Source: Alphaproteobacteria bacterium (GTDB lineage Bacteria; Pseudomonadota; Alphaproteobacteria; JAVJRE01). From it: a stretch of 64,000 nt of DNA. The position numbers and the translations under genes are program-made. The stretch's first letter is position 1. Each line of letters begins with the position of its first letter. Below, piece after piece: positions 33,288 through 41,419 of the stretch. The notes beneath the pieces are model-generated. The model was not told the origin of the DNA and did not search any database. It saw only the letters and a program-made list of their open reading frames with translations. The stretch spans positions 239,214 to 303,213 of the forward strand of contig JAVJRE010000005.1 of NCBI GenBank assembly GCA_040218575.1, written 5' to 3'.

Positions 33288-34495
33288 CGGCGCGTCTGGA
33301 CCTGTCGCGATCACCTGACGACCACGCCGCGGAGGCGCGCGCCGAGCTGCTCGGCCGGGCTGCCGCTCTGCTCAACCTGGCCGTGGACCAACTGGTGCTG
33401 GCCAGCAGTCCGGCGGATGCCCGTCGCGCCTGCACCGCCGCCGGCGTGACACTGGCGGCGGACCGCGCGGCAGACGGGCCGCTTGCGGTCGCCCGTCCAT
33501 CTGCGGCTGCACCCTGCCTCTACCGGCTGGGACCGGTTGACGCACCGCTGGTGGTCATTGTCGCCGGTGATAGCGCCGCCGCCGGACGCATCAGGGACCA
33601 TCTGTCACCACCGGCCGCCTGCCTGGTATCGGCCGCCGGCGATGCCCTGTCGCCGGGCGCCCTGCTGGCGGCGGAGGCGGCGGCACACGAACGCCGCCGG
33701 GCCCTGCAGCCGGTGTACGCCCTGCTTGCGGCAGAGCCCGCTGTCAGCGCCTGTACCATTGCGGCCGATGGGCTTCTGCTTACCGGTCGTGACGGCGACA
33801 CTCTGGCCCGCCGGCTGACTGCCATGGGCCTGGTCATGGCCCGCCACGGTGACACCTTCGCCGCCGCCGTTGCCACCGCTGCCGAGGCCCGTCGCCTGGC
33901 CCGTCACATGGGGCTTAGCGCCGCAGGCCGCAGCGCCCATGTGCGCCGCACCACGGCAGAAACCGACGTGACGGTCGTGGTGGATCTGGAGCGGAGCGGC
34001 GGCACCATCACTACCGGTGTCGCCTTCTATGATCACATGCTGGCGCAGATCGCCCGGCACGGCGGCTTTGCCCTGGACGTGTCCTGTGTCGGGGACGTGG
34101 CGGTAGACGTCCATCATTCGGTGGAGGACGTGGCGCTGGCTCTGGGCGAGGCCCTGCGCCAGGCGCTGGGCGACAAGCGTGGCCTCGGCCGCTTCGGGTT
34201 TGAATTGCCCATGGACGAGACCCGTGCCGGCGTGTGGATTGACCTGTCGGGCCGGCCCTACTGCCGTTTCGCGGGCGAAATCCCCGGCGAGCGGGTAAGT
34301 GATTTTCCGGTGGAAATGACAGGCCACGTCTTTCGCTCGCTGGCCGACAGCCTGCAAGCGGCGATCCATGTGCAGGTCAGCGGCGACAACGCCCATCACA
34401 TGATCGAGTCCTGTTTCAAGGCCTTGGGCCGGGCCCTGCGCCAGGCGCTGCACGTCGCCGGCGATACGCTGCCGTCCACCAAAGGCGTGTTGTAG
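33284..34495 (+). CDS. hisB: Imidazoleglycerol-phosphate dehydratase with HisC-like N-terminal extension
   Basis: 403 residues, twice the usual HisB (about 195). Residues 209-403 are a complete IGP dehydratase: RSAHVRRTTAETDVTVVVDL, GVAFYDHMLAQIARHG, and the metal motifs DVHHSVEDVALALGEA and HHMIESCFKALGRAL. Residues 1-208 form one uninterrupted frame with it and start in the hisD stop (ATGA). They read as an eroded fold-type I aminotransferase (HisC). AAALLNLAVDQLVLAS recalls the HisC GV-x-P-D-Q-I-L-V-G start, and AAEAAAHERRRALQPVYALL and TLARRLTAMGLVMAR recall its C-terminal domain. The PLP lysine is gone: the extension contains no lysine. An internal start at 33908 has no ribosome site. 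Dehydratase certain; remnant origin inferred. Confidence 0.9.
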   Translation: MTARLDLSRSPDDHAAEARAELLGRAAALLNLAVDQLVLASSPADARRACTAAGVTLAADRAADGPLAVARPSAAAPCLYRLGPVDAPLVVIVAGDSAAAGRIRDHLSPPAACLVSAAGDALSPGALLAAEAAAHERRRALQPVYALLAAEPAVSACTIAADGLLLTGRDGDTLARRLTAMGLVMARHGDTFAAAVATAAEARRLARHMGLSAAGRSAHVRRTTAETDVTVVVDLERSGGTITTGVAFYDHMLAQIARHGGFALDVSCVGDVAVDVHHSVEDVALALGEALRQALGDKRGLGRFGFELPMDETRAGVWIDLSGRPYCRFAGEIPGERVSDFPVEMTGHVFRSLADSLQAAIHVQVSGDNAHHMIESCFKALGRALRQALHVAGDTLPSTKGVL

Positions 34496-34527
34496 GCAGC
34501 CCGCGACGGCGCCCTGGAATTACGCCC

Positions 34528-35124
34528 ATGACCACCGCCCTCATCGACACCTCCACCGCCAACCTGGCGTCCGTCCGCTTCGCCCTGCAGCGTCTCGGCG
34601 CCGACTACGTAGTGGCGGCGACACCGGCGGCGGCGCGTGGCGCGCGCCGTCTGATCCTGCCGGGGGTCGGCGCCGCCGGCCCGGCCATGGGCCATCTGAC
34701 CGCGAGCGGCTGGGCCGAGGCGCTGGCTGGCGAGAGCCGCCCGCTGCTGGGCCTGTGTCTTGGTATGCAACTCCTGTTCGCCCACTCTGAGGAAGGCGAC
34801 GTGCCTCTGCTGGGTCGTATCCCGGCCGCCATCCAGCGGCTTGAACCCGGAGCGGCGGGCCCCTGGCCGCATATGGGCTGGAACACCCTGGACACTGTGG
34901 CGTCGGACGAACCGCTATTGGCCGGTGTACCGGTCGGCGCGCATGTCTATTTCGTCCACGGCTACTACGCCCCCGCCGGCTCCTGGAGCCGCGCCACCAC
35001 CACCTACGGCGAGACCATCACTGCCGTAGCGCGATCCGGCAATGTGGCCGGCTGCCAGTTTCACCCGGAGCGGTCCGGCGCCGTGGGCGCCCGCATTCTC
35101 ACCAACTTTCTGGCTCAGCCATGA
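34528..35124 (+). CDS. hisH: Imidazole glycerol phosphate synthase, glutamine amidotransferase subunit
   Basis: 198 residues. It supplies ammonia from glutamine to HisF. The class I amidotransferase triad is visible: Cys in LLGLCLGMQLLFAHS, and His/Glu in CQFHPERSGAVG. Other family segments are DTSTANLASVRFALQRLG and LPGVGAAGPAMGHL. The start ATG 34528 follows a 32-bp gap after hisB, the only gap of that size inside the operon. The stop overlaps hisA by four bases. Confidence 0.96.
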   Translation: MTTALIDTSTANLASVRFALQRLGADYVVAATPAAARGARRLILPGVGAAGPAMGHLTASGWAEALAGESRPLLGLCLGMQLLFAHSEEGDVPLLGRIPAAIQRLEPGAAGPWPHMGWNTLDTVASDEPLLAGVPVGAHVYFVHGYYAPAGSWSRATTTYGETITAVARSGNVAGCQFHPERSGAVGARILTNFLAQP

Positions 35125-35867
35125 TCCTCTATCCGGCGATTGATCTGCTTGATGGTCGCGTGGTGCGCCTTGCCAAAGGCGATTTCGCCGCAGTCACCGA
35201 CTATGGCGAGGCCCCCCTGGCCACGGCCCGGGCCTATGCGGCGGCCGGGGCAACCTGGCTGCATCTGGTGGATCTGTCCGGCGCACGTGATGGCGCCCGA
35301 CGCCAGGCTGCCACAGTCGAATCCATCAACGGTGCCGGACTGAAGGTGCAGACCGGCGGCGGGGTCAGAAGCGCCGCCGATGTGCAGGCCATCCTCGACG
35401 CCGGCGCCGCCCGCGCCGTAGTCGGTAGCCTGGCCGTGACAGACCCGGCCCGCGTCACCCGCTGGCTGCAGCGATTTGGCCCGGATCGCCTGACCCTGGC
35501 CTTTGATGTGACACTGGAACAGGGAGAAGCCCGGCCGCGGGTCGCCGGCTGGACGGAGTGTGCTGGCGTCACTCTGGACGGTCTGGTGGAGACCTATGCC
35601 GGCGCCGGCCTGGCCCACGCCCTGGTCACCGATATCGGCCGGGACGGCATGCTGGCCGGCCCTAATGACATCCTCTACCGCCGCCTGGTCCGCACATGGC
35701 CGCACATCGCCTGGCAAGCCTCTGGCGGTATCGCCGACACGGCCGATCTGGCGCGCCTGCGTGATGCCGGCCTCAGTGGCGCGATCATCGGCCGCGCCCT
35801 CTATGAAGGCCGTTTCACCCTGGTCGAAGCCCTGGCCCGGACTCTGGACGAAGCCGCGCCATGCTAG
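35121..35867 (+). CDS. hisA: ProFAR isomerase
   Basis: 248 residues, a (beta/alpha)8 barrel. The two catalytic aspartates are in [15 protein letters not shown] and [12 protein letters not shown], and the phosphate-binding [14 protein letters not shown] and [12 protein letters not shown] loops are intact. It performs the Amadori rearrangement that produces PRFAR, the substrate of HisHF. The gene overlaps hisH by four bases and hisF by seven. Confidence 0.97.
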   Translation: MILYPAIDLLDGRVVRLAKGDFAAVTDYGEAPLATARAYAAAGATWLHLVDLSGARDGARRQAATVESINGAGLKVQTGGGVRSAADVQAILDAGAARAVVGSLAVTDPARVTRWLQRFGPDRLTLAFDVTLEQGEARPRVAGWTECAGVTLDGLVETYAGAGLAHALVTDIGRDGMLAGPNDILYRRLVRTWPHIAWQASGGIADTADLARLRDAGLSGAIIGRALYEGRFTLVEALARTLDEAAPC

Positions 35868-36628
35868 CCCGTCGCATCATCCCGTGCCTGGACGTGCGTG
35901 ACGGCCGCGTGGTCAAAGGCGTTCGCTTCCGCAATCACCGCGACGTCGGTGATATGGAGGCCCTGGCCAGTCGCTATGCGGCTGACGGGGCGGACGAGCT
36001 GGTGTTCTATGACATTGCGGCCAGTCCGGCCGGCCGCACGGTGGCGGCGGAGTGGGTCGGTCGCGTCGCCGCCCGACTCGACATACCCTTCACCGTCGCC
36101 GGCGGCATCCGCAGCGTTGCCGACGCCCAGGCCCGCCTGTTTGCCGGCGCCGACAAGATCTCCGTCAACACGCCGGCGCTCGACCGCCCGTCCCTGATTG
36201 AGGAGCTGGCAAGCGAGTTCGGCTGCCAGTGCGTCGTGGTCGGCATCGACTCGCGTCTGGTCGATGGCCAATGGCGAACCCATACCAACACCGGTGACCC
36301 CGACCGCGCGGCAGCCACCGCCAGGCCGACGCTCGACTGGATCGCCGAAGCCGTGGATCGCGGCGCCGGCGAAATCACCCTCAACTGCATGGACCAGGAC
36401 GGTGTGCGCCAGGGTTATGACATCCACCAGCTTGCCGCCGTCCGCGCCATCTGTCCGGTGCCGCTGATCGCCTCCGGCGGCGCAGGTTCGATGGCCCATT
36501 TCACGGACGTCTTCCGGCAAGCCCGTGTGGACGGCGCCCTTGCCGCCAGCGTCTTTCACAGCGGCGCAATTACCATTCCCGATCTCAAACAGGCGCTGGC
36601 CGAAGCCGGCGTGGAGGTGCGCCAATGA
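35861..36628 (+). CDS. hisF: Imidazole glycerol phosphate synthase, cyclase subunit
   Basis: 255 residues, the barrel partner of His[21 protein letters not shown] carries the first catalytic Asp, and [14 protein letters not shown] the second. [20 protein letters not shown] and [10 protein letters not shown] are the phosphate loops. It closes the imidazole ring to give imidazole glycerol phosphate and AICAR. The start lies within the last codons of hisA, and its stop overlaps the hisIE start by four bases. Confidence 0.97.
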   Translation: MLARRIIPCLDVRDGRVVKGVRFRNHRDVGDMEALASRYAADGADELVFYDIAASPAGRTVAAEWVGRVAARLDIPFTVAGGIRSVADAQARLFAGADKISVNTPALDRPSLIEELASEFGCQCVVVGIDSRLVDGQWRTHTNTGDPDRAAATARPTLDWIAEAVDRGAGEITLNCMDQDGVRQGYDIHQLAAVRAICPVPLIASGGAGSMAHFTDVFRQARVDGALAASVFHSGAITIPDLKQALAEAGVEVRQ

Positions 36629-37269
36629 GCGAAACGTCTGAACCCGCCTTTACAGTGGATGCCGATGCACTGGACTGGGCCAAGGGCGGCGGCCTGCTGC
36701 CGGCCGTCGTTCAGGACTCGCGTTCCGGCCATGTGCTTATGCTCGGCTATATGAACCGCGATGCCCTGGACGCCACCCTGAACACCCGCCAGGTCACCTT
36801 CTGGAGCCGCAGCCGGAACACGCTCTGGCGCAAGGGCGAGACCTCCGGCCACGTCCTTGCGTTGGTTTCCCTCCACGCCGACTGCGACGGTGACACCCTG
36901 CTGGTGCGCGCCGTGCCGGCCGGTCCCACATGCCATACCGGCAGCCGCACCTGCTTCGCCGATGATCCGGGCCCGGCACTGGCTTTCCTGGCCGCCCTCG
37001 ACGCCACCATCGAGCAGCGGCGGGGGGCCGATCCGGCCACCAGCTACACCGCCCGCCTGTTGCGCGAAGGCGTTGCCCGCGCCGCCCAGAAAGTGGGCGA
37101 GGAAGGCGTGGAGACGGCACTGGCCGGCGCCGGCCAGGACGATGCGGCGCTCACCGCCGAGGCCGCCGATCTGCTCTATCACCTGATGGTGCTGCTGCGC
37201 GCGCGCCATCTGTCACTTGCCCATGTGGCGCGGGAGCTGGCCGGACGGCATGGCAGTCGTCCGGCCTGA
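36625..37269 (+). CDS. hisIE: Bifunctional PRA-cyclohydrolase / PRA-pyrophosphatase fusion (HisIE)
   Basis: 214 residues. The N-terminal part (to about residue 120) is His[40 protein letters not shown], and the zinc/metal residues in [15 protein letters not shown] and [12 protein letters not shown]. The C-terminal part (about 125-214) is His[34 protein letters not shown], and [13 protein letters not shown]. Together they do steps 2 and 3 of the pathway. In many alphaproteobacteria hisI and hisE are separate genes, so the fusion is notable. Last gene of the operon; no terminator is evident before the tRNA gene. Confidence 0.95.
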   Translation: MSETSEPAFTVDADALDWAKGGGLLPAVVQDSRSGHVLMLGYMNRDALDATLNTRQVTFWSRSRNTLWRKGETSGHVLALVSLHADCDGDTLLVRAVPAGPTCHTGSRTCFADDPGPALAFLAALDATIEQRRGADPATSYTARLLREGVARAAQKVGEEGVETALAGAGQDDAALTAEAADLLYHLMVLLRARHLSLAHVARELAGRHGSRPA

Positions 37270-37291
37270 CAAAACCGGACTGTATTGGCGG

Positions 37292-37378
37292 TGGTGCCCC
37301 TGGCCGGGCTCGAACCAGCACGTCCTTGCGGACAACAGATTTTGAGTCTGTCGCGTCTACCAATTCCGCCACAGGGGC
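37292..37378 (-). tRNA. tRNA-Leu (anticodon CAA)
   Basis: On the minus strand, 87 bases from gcccctg (37378) to the encoded ACCA end (37295-37292). The acceptor stem gcccctg/caggggc pairs perfectly. The anticodon stem acaga/tctgt encloses ctcaaaa, giving CAA (reads UUG). A long variable arm (tgtccgcaaggaca-like hairpin) marks the type II tRNA expected for leucine. The T-arm reads ctggttcgagcccgg. CCA is encoded in the gene. It sits between the his operon and the MATE gene, with no integrase or repeat suggesting use as an insertion site. Confidence 0.96.
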
Positions 37379-37442
37379 ATCCGGGCGTCATGCCGGGCGG
37401 AGCCTAGCGGTATTCGCCGCGCCACGGAACCACTAGGCCGGG

Positions 37443-38873
37443 CTAGAACGCCACTCTGTCCGCCTTCGGCGGACGGGTCAGCCAGCGGAAACGGCCGGCC
37501 TGCAAGGCCACGGACAGCATACTGCCGACCAGATAGGCCTGCCACACGCCGGCCAGGCCCAGTTCCAGCCGGAAAGCCAGCAGCCAGGCCAGCGGTAGCA
37601 TCACCACATAATAGCTGGTGAAGTGGCACAGCGTCGGCACCCAGGTGTCGCCAAGACCGCGCAGGGCCGAATGCATGACGGTCTGCCCGCCGTCGAAAAT
37701 CAGGATCCAGGCGGCAAACGCGATGACTCCGCCGGCCAGCGCCAGCACCGCCGGATCATCGTTGTAGAACGCCGCCAGCCCGTCCGGCGCCAGACGGAAG
37801 AGGATCAAACCCGCCGTCATGGTAATGGTCGTCAGGGCGAGACCGGTCCAGCCAGCCAGCCGCATCTCATGCGGTTGCTCCGCGCCCTTCGCTTCACCCA
37901 CCTGCACTGCCGTGGCGAAGCCGAGCCCGATGGCGACCATGAAGACGAGCACCGTCAGGTTCATGGCGATGGTGTGGACCCCCAGCGCCACCTCGCCGAG
38001 ACGTCCGACCCACAGGGTCAACAGGGAAAAGGCCGACAGCTCGAAGGCCATGCTGGCGCCGGCGGCATAGCCCAGCTTGCGCTGTGCCCGGCCATCGGCC
38101 CAGCTGGCCGGTCCGCCATGGCGTACGCCATAGCGTCTGAGGGTCGGCGCCCACCAGACCCACGCCAGGATCGCCAGCACCATGAGCCAGCGGAGTATGG
38201 AGGTGGCCAGGGCGGACCCTTCCGCGCCCATTGCCGGCGCCCCCCAGTGACCGAAGATGAACACCCAGTTGAGCAGCACATTGACCCCGTTGGCGGCGAT
38301 CATGATGACCATGCCGGCCACCGGTCGCCGCAGCCCCTCAAGGAACATGGAGGTCGCGGCGTAGAGCATCACCGCCGGCAGACCGAGCGCGAAGATGCGC
38401 GCCACCCGACCGGAGTCCGCCACCAGCGCCGCATCGTCAGTGAAGAACGGAAAGATCAGCTGGCTCGCCGCCGTCAGCCCGCCCGCCGCCACACCGACAA
38501 TCAGGGCAAAGGGCAGAGAGCGCCGCCACACCGCCCCGGCCTCTGCGCTCTGGCCGCGACCCAGCGCCTGCGCCGTCATGGCCAGCGTGCCCATGAGCAA
38601 ACCGACGCCGGCGACAATGAAGGTGATGGACAGCGACAGGCCAAAGCCGAGGCGCGCCAGCTCCGCCGGACCGGCGCGGCCGACCATCACCGTATCGGCG
38701 AAGTTGAGAACCAACTGGCCGGCCCGGGCGACAATGATCGGCAACGACAGGATCACAATCTGGCGGACGTGCCGACGCAGCCGCGGCAACAAAGGTCCGG
38801 CCGGGCGCCATGCCGGCGGCAGGTCGGCACGGGCCCCGGCGTCGGGGGCGGATGCTGGCGGTCCTTCGGACAT
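37443..38873 (-). CDS. MATE family efflux transporter
   Basis: 476 residues from ATG 38873. Twelve hydrophobic segments in two halves follow the MATE (NorM/DinF) pattern: ILSLPIIVARAGQLVLNFADTVMVG at the start, a long central connection near residue 230, and the second half beginning AAGASMAFELSAFSLLTLWVG. It exports cationic compounds using a sodium or proton gradient; the substrate is unknown. An N-terminal cytoplasmic extension of about 35 residues is Ala/Pro-rich. Divergent from the membrane protein at 39027. Confidence 0.93.
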   Translation of the reverse strand: MSEGPPASAPDAGARADLPPAWRPAGPLLPRLRRHVRQIVILSLPIIVARAGQLVLNFADTVMVGRAGPAELARLGFGLSLSITFIVAGVGLLMGTLAMTAQALGRGQSAEAGAVWRRSLPFALIVGVAAGGLTAASQLIFPFFTDDAALVADSGRVARIFALGLPAVMLYAATSMFLEGLRRPVAGMVIMIAANGVNVLLNWVFIFGHWGAPAMGAEGSALATSILRWLMVLAILAWVWWAPTLRRYGVRHGGPASWADGRAQRKLGYAAGASMAFELSAFSLLTLWVGRLGEVALGVHTIAMNLTVLVFMVAIGLGFATAVQVGEAKGAEQPHEMRLAGWTGLALTTITMTAGLILFRLAPDGLAAFYNDDPAVLALAGGVIAFAAWILIFDGGQTVMHSALRGLGDTWVPTLCHFTSYYVVMLPLAWLLAFRLELGLAGVWQAYLVGSMLSVALQAGRFRWLTRPPKADRVAF

Positions 38874-39026
38874 CACCGGACTTTGCCCGGCCGGCCACCG
38901 TCTGTCGAACCGCCCCGCCGGCCGCCGCCCGCCGCTTGCGGCTGGCCGGTGCGGCTGATACACCCCGCCGGGCCGAGTCAGGCTGGACCGCCACCGGCGT
39001 GCCCCCGCCACAACCGCCGGAGCCCC

Positions 39027-39623
39027 ATGCCGCGCCGACTCCCCATGCTGCGACCCCTCTATGACCGTACGCTTGCTCTGGCCGGCCACCGGCGGGCCGA
39101 GCCGGCGCTGGCCATCGTCTCGTTTGTCGAGAGCAGCGTCTTTCCCGTGCCGCCCGACGTCATGATCGTGCCCATGGTGCTGGCCCGGCCTGGCCGCGCC
39201 TGGCGAATTGCCGCAATCGCAACCATCGCCTCCGTTCTGGGCGGCTTGCTGGGTTATGCCATCGGCGCCACGCTGTTTGACACGGTCGGCCAGTGGATCC
39301 TGTCCATCTTCGGCGGCGGCAATGGCTTCGCGGCGTTTCAGGCCTATTACGCCGTGTGGGGGCTGTGGTTCGTGGTCGGTGCCGCCCTCACCCCCTTTCC
39401 CTACAAGATCATCACCATCGCCAGCGGTGCGCTGGCCCTGGATCCCGTTCTCTTCACCATCGCTTCCGTCGCCGGGCGTGGCCTGCGCTTCTTTGCCGAG
39501 GCAGCGCTGCTGCGCTATGCCGGTCCGCCGGCGCGGCGTTTTGTGGAGCGACGGCTGGGCACGGTCACGGCCATCGCCTTTGCGGTGGTGCTGGCCCTGA
39601 TCATTGTCTGGCGGCTCGTCTGA
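39027..39623 (+). CDS. YqaA/DedA-like (SNARE-associated) membrane protein
   Basis: 198 residues from ATG 39027 (GGAG at 39019-39022; ATG 39045 is a possible alternative). It has four or five hydrophobic segments. SFVESSVFPVPPDVMIVPMVLA is the re-entrant-loop signature of the VTT/DedA-type superfamily (YqaA group), and the GALTPFPYKIITIASGA-like segment is the second. Family members are thought to move or scramble lipids, but a role is not proven for the YqaA group. It shares one base with the start of the DsbB-like gene. Confidence 0.88.
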   Translation: MPRRLPMLRPLYDRTLALAGHRRAEPALAIVSFVESSVFPVPPDVMIVPMVLARPGRAWRIAAIATIASVLGGLLGYAIGATLFDTVGQWILSIFGGGNGFAAFQAYYAVWGLWFVVGAALTPFPYKIITIASGALALDPVLFTIASVAGRGLRFFAEAALLRYAGPPARRFVERRLGTVTAIAFAVVLALIIVWRLV

Positions 39624-40117
39624 TGCTGCGCGCAGCACCCCTCCTGCTCGCTTTGTCCAGCCTTTCGCTGCTGGGCGGCGCCTTCGCCTTTGAGATATTC
39701 GGCGGGCTTGATCCGTGCCCGCTGTGCCTGTGGCAGCGCTGGCCGCATGGCGCGGTCATCATCCTGGCCCTCGGCGCATTCCTGCTCGACCGCAGCGGCC
39801 GCCGCACGGCGGCGGCGGTCGTCCTTCTCGCTGCCGGTGGCGTCCTGGCGGCCGGCGTCGGCATCGCCTTTTTTCATGTGGGCGTGGAGCAAGGCTGGTG
39901 GCCAGGGCTGGCCGCCTGCACCGCCGCACCGGCCGGCGCCACGGTGGAGGAACTGGCCCAGGCGCTGGCCAGCCAGCCGGCATCCTGTGATCAGGTGGCC
40001 TGGTCCCTGTTGGGGCTCAGCATGGCGGCCTACAATGGGCTGCTGTCGGCCGGGCTGGCCCTGTTCGCCCTGCTTGCCGCCGGCCAGCGCCTGACAACCG
40101 GCCGGAGGCCGTCATGA
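39623..40117 (+). CDS. DsbB-like disulfide bond formation protein
   Basis: 164 residues. Four hydrophobic segments and two cysteine pairs in the DsbB order are present: GLDPCPLCLWQRWPH (CxxC in the first periplasmic loop) and ACTAAP ... PASCDQVAWSLLGLSMAAYNG (second pair). The protein would pass electrons from a DsbA-type oxidase to ubiquinone. The short length fits the alphaproteobacterial DsbB subgroup. It is followed with a four-base overlap by coq7, a ubiquinone biosynthesis gene, which fits a quinone-linked context, although the pairing may be incidental. Confidence 0.9.
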   Translation: MLRAAPLLLALSSLSLLGGAFAFEIFGGLDPCPLCLWQRWPHGAVIILALGAFLLDRSGRRTAAAVVLLAAGGVLAAGVGIAFFHVGVEQGWWPGLAACTAAPAGATVEELAQALASQPASCDQVAWSLLGLSMAAYNGLLSAGLALFALLAAGQRLTTGRRPS

Positions 40118-40695
40118 CCCGTCCCGCCCGTCCTCGCAGAAAGAAATCCGCCGCCCCGTCGCCGCCGGCCGGGCCGCAGGTGGCGGCCATGATCCGTGTC
40201 GACCAGGCCGGGGAGTATGGCGCGGTGCGCATCTATTCAGGCCAGTTGGCGGTGCTTGGCGACACGCCCGCGGCCGAGCCCCTGCGCCACATGCTGCAGC
40301 AGGAGGAAGCGCATCTCGCCGCCTTCAACGCCATGGTGGCGGAGCGCCGGGTGCGGCCGACGGTGCTGCAGCCGCTGTGGCACGTGGCGGGCTACGCGCT
40401 GGGAGTCGCCACCGCGGCGCTGGGACCGAAAGCGGCCATGGCCTGCACCGTCGCCGTAGAGGACGTCATTGACCGTCACTACCGCGAGCAGCAGGAGAAA
40501 ATCGCCGCCGACCAGTCCCTGGCCCGCAGCGAGAAGCCACTGGCTGAACGCATCGCAGCGTTTCGCGCGGAGGAACTGGAACACCGCGATACGGCGCTGG
40601 CCGCCGGTGCGGCCGAGGTTCCGGGCTACCGCCTGCTGAGCGGCGCCATTCGGGGCGCGACCCGTCTGGCCATCCGGTTGTCGACGCGCCTTTAG
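40114..40695 (+). CDS. coq7: Demethoxyubiquinone hydroxylase (Coq7)
   Basis: 193 residues. It adds a hydroxyl group to the benzoquinone ring late in ubiquinone synthesis. The di-iron ligands appear in the two ExxH repeats: DQAGEYGAVRIYSG, LQQEEAHLAAFNAM, AVEDVIDRHYREQ, and RAEELEHRDTAL. The N-terminal 20 residues are basic and Pro/Ala-rich. Length is close to single-repeat bacterial Coq7 proteins. The stop region overlaps the convergent HNH gene by four bases. Confidence 0.95.
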   Translation: MTRPARPRRKKSAAPSPPAGPQVAAMIRVDQAGEYGAVRIYSGQLAVLGDTPAAEPLRHMLQQEEAHLAAFNAMVAERRVRPTVLQPLWHVAGYALGVATAALGPKAAMACTVAVEDVIDRHYREQQEKIAADQSLARSEKPLAERIAAFRAEELEHRDTALAAGAAEVPGYRLLSGAIRGATRLAIRLSTRL

Positions 40696-41252
40696 GGTTC
40701 CAGCTCGCTATCCCAGTAGAGGAAGTCGCGCCAACTGCGATGCAGGTAGTTGGGCGGGAAGCCGCGACCATTCTCCTGCAACTCCCACACCGTCGGTCGC
40801 CATGGCCGACGCATGGGGTGCATGCCGGCCTCGGCGGGCATGCGGCTGCCCTTTTCCATATTGCAGGTCTCGCACGCGGTCAGGACGTTTTCCCACAGGG
40901 TCTGGCCGCCACGGGCCCGCGGCACCAGATGATCGAAGGTCAGTTCGTGCGCCGGCAGGGCGTCACCGCAGTACTGACAGCAGAATCCGTCGCGCAGAAA
41001 GACGTTGAAGCGCGTGAAGGCCGGCCGCGATACCGGCGTCACATACTGCTTAAGGGCTATGACGCTCGGCAGCTTCATGGCGAAGCGCGGCGACCGCACA
41101 ACCTTGTCATACTCCGACACCACGCTCACCCGGTCGAGGAACACCGCCTTGACCGTGTCCTGCCACGACCACAGCGACAGGGGCAGGTAACTCAGGGGAC
41201 GGAAGTCCGCGTTGAGGACGAGCGCCGGGTTCTGGCCTTCGGATAGCGACAA
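40692..41252 (-). CDS. HNH endonuclease-domain protein
   Basis: 186 residues starting at TTG 41252. GGAGG at 41264-41260 lies seven bases upstream, which decides the start; the frame remains open for another 18 codons but without any such site. The protein reads MSLSEGQNPALVLNADFRPL. The core is an HNH nuclease fold: FCCQYCGDALPAHELTFDHLVPRARGG followed by ENVLTACETCNMEKG (two zinc CxxC pairs and the DH/N residues). This is a widely conserved stand-alone HNH family in alphaproteobacteria and cyanobacteria with no proven role. No methyltransferase or mobile element is nearby. Confidence 0.92.
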   Translation of the reverse strand: MSLSEGQNPALVLNADFRPLSYLPLSLWSWQDTVKAVFLDRVSVVSEYDKVVRSPRFAMKLPSVIALKQYVTPVSRPAFTRFNVFLRDGFCCQYCGDALPAHELTFDHLVPRARGGQTLWENVLTACETCNMEKGSRMPAEAGMHPMRRPWRPTVWELQENGRGFPPNYLHRSWRDFLYWDSELEP

Positions 41253-41419
41253 GATATAGCCTCCGTCTGGTGCTGCGACTCTATCTGTAGGGGTATTTGT
41301 CGGCAAGTCTCCGGCACCTCATGGCTGGTGGCTGTGCCGCAGACGTGACAATCGCGCCGCAGCGGCGGCCCGCGGCCGGATCGCTGCCGCCCGCCGCATG
41401 GCCGTGCCATACTGCCCAC

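Noticed and set aside
37292-37378. tRNA gene as an integration site for a mobile island
   Set aside because: No integrase, direct repeat of the tRNA 3' end, or change in composition is seen on either side.
37443-39638. A fusion of MATE transporter with a 250-residue N-terminal extension
   Set aside because: The extra frame lies opposite the divergent gene at 39027 and has no signal for translation; the MATE start at 38873 gives a normal-length protein.
40692-41252. HNH protein as part of a restriction or homing system
   Set aside because: It stands alone among metabolic genes with no methyltransferase, intron or phage genes nearby.
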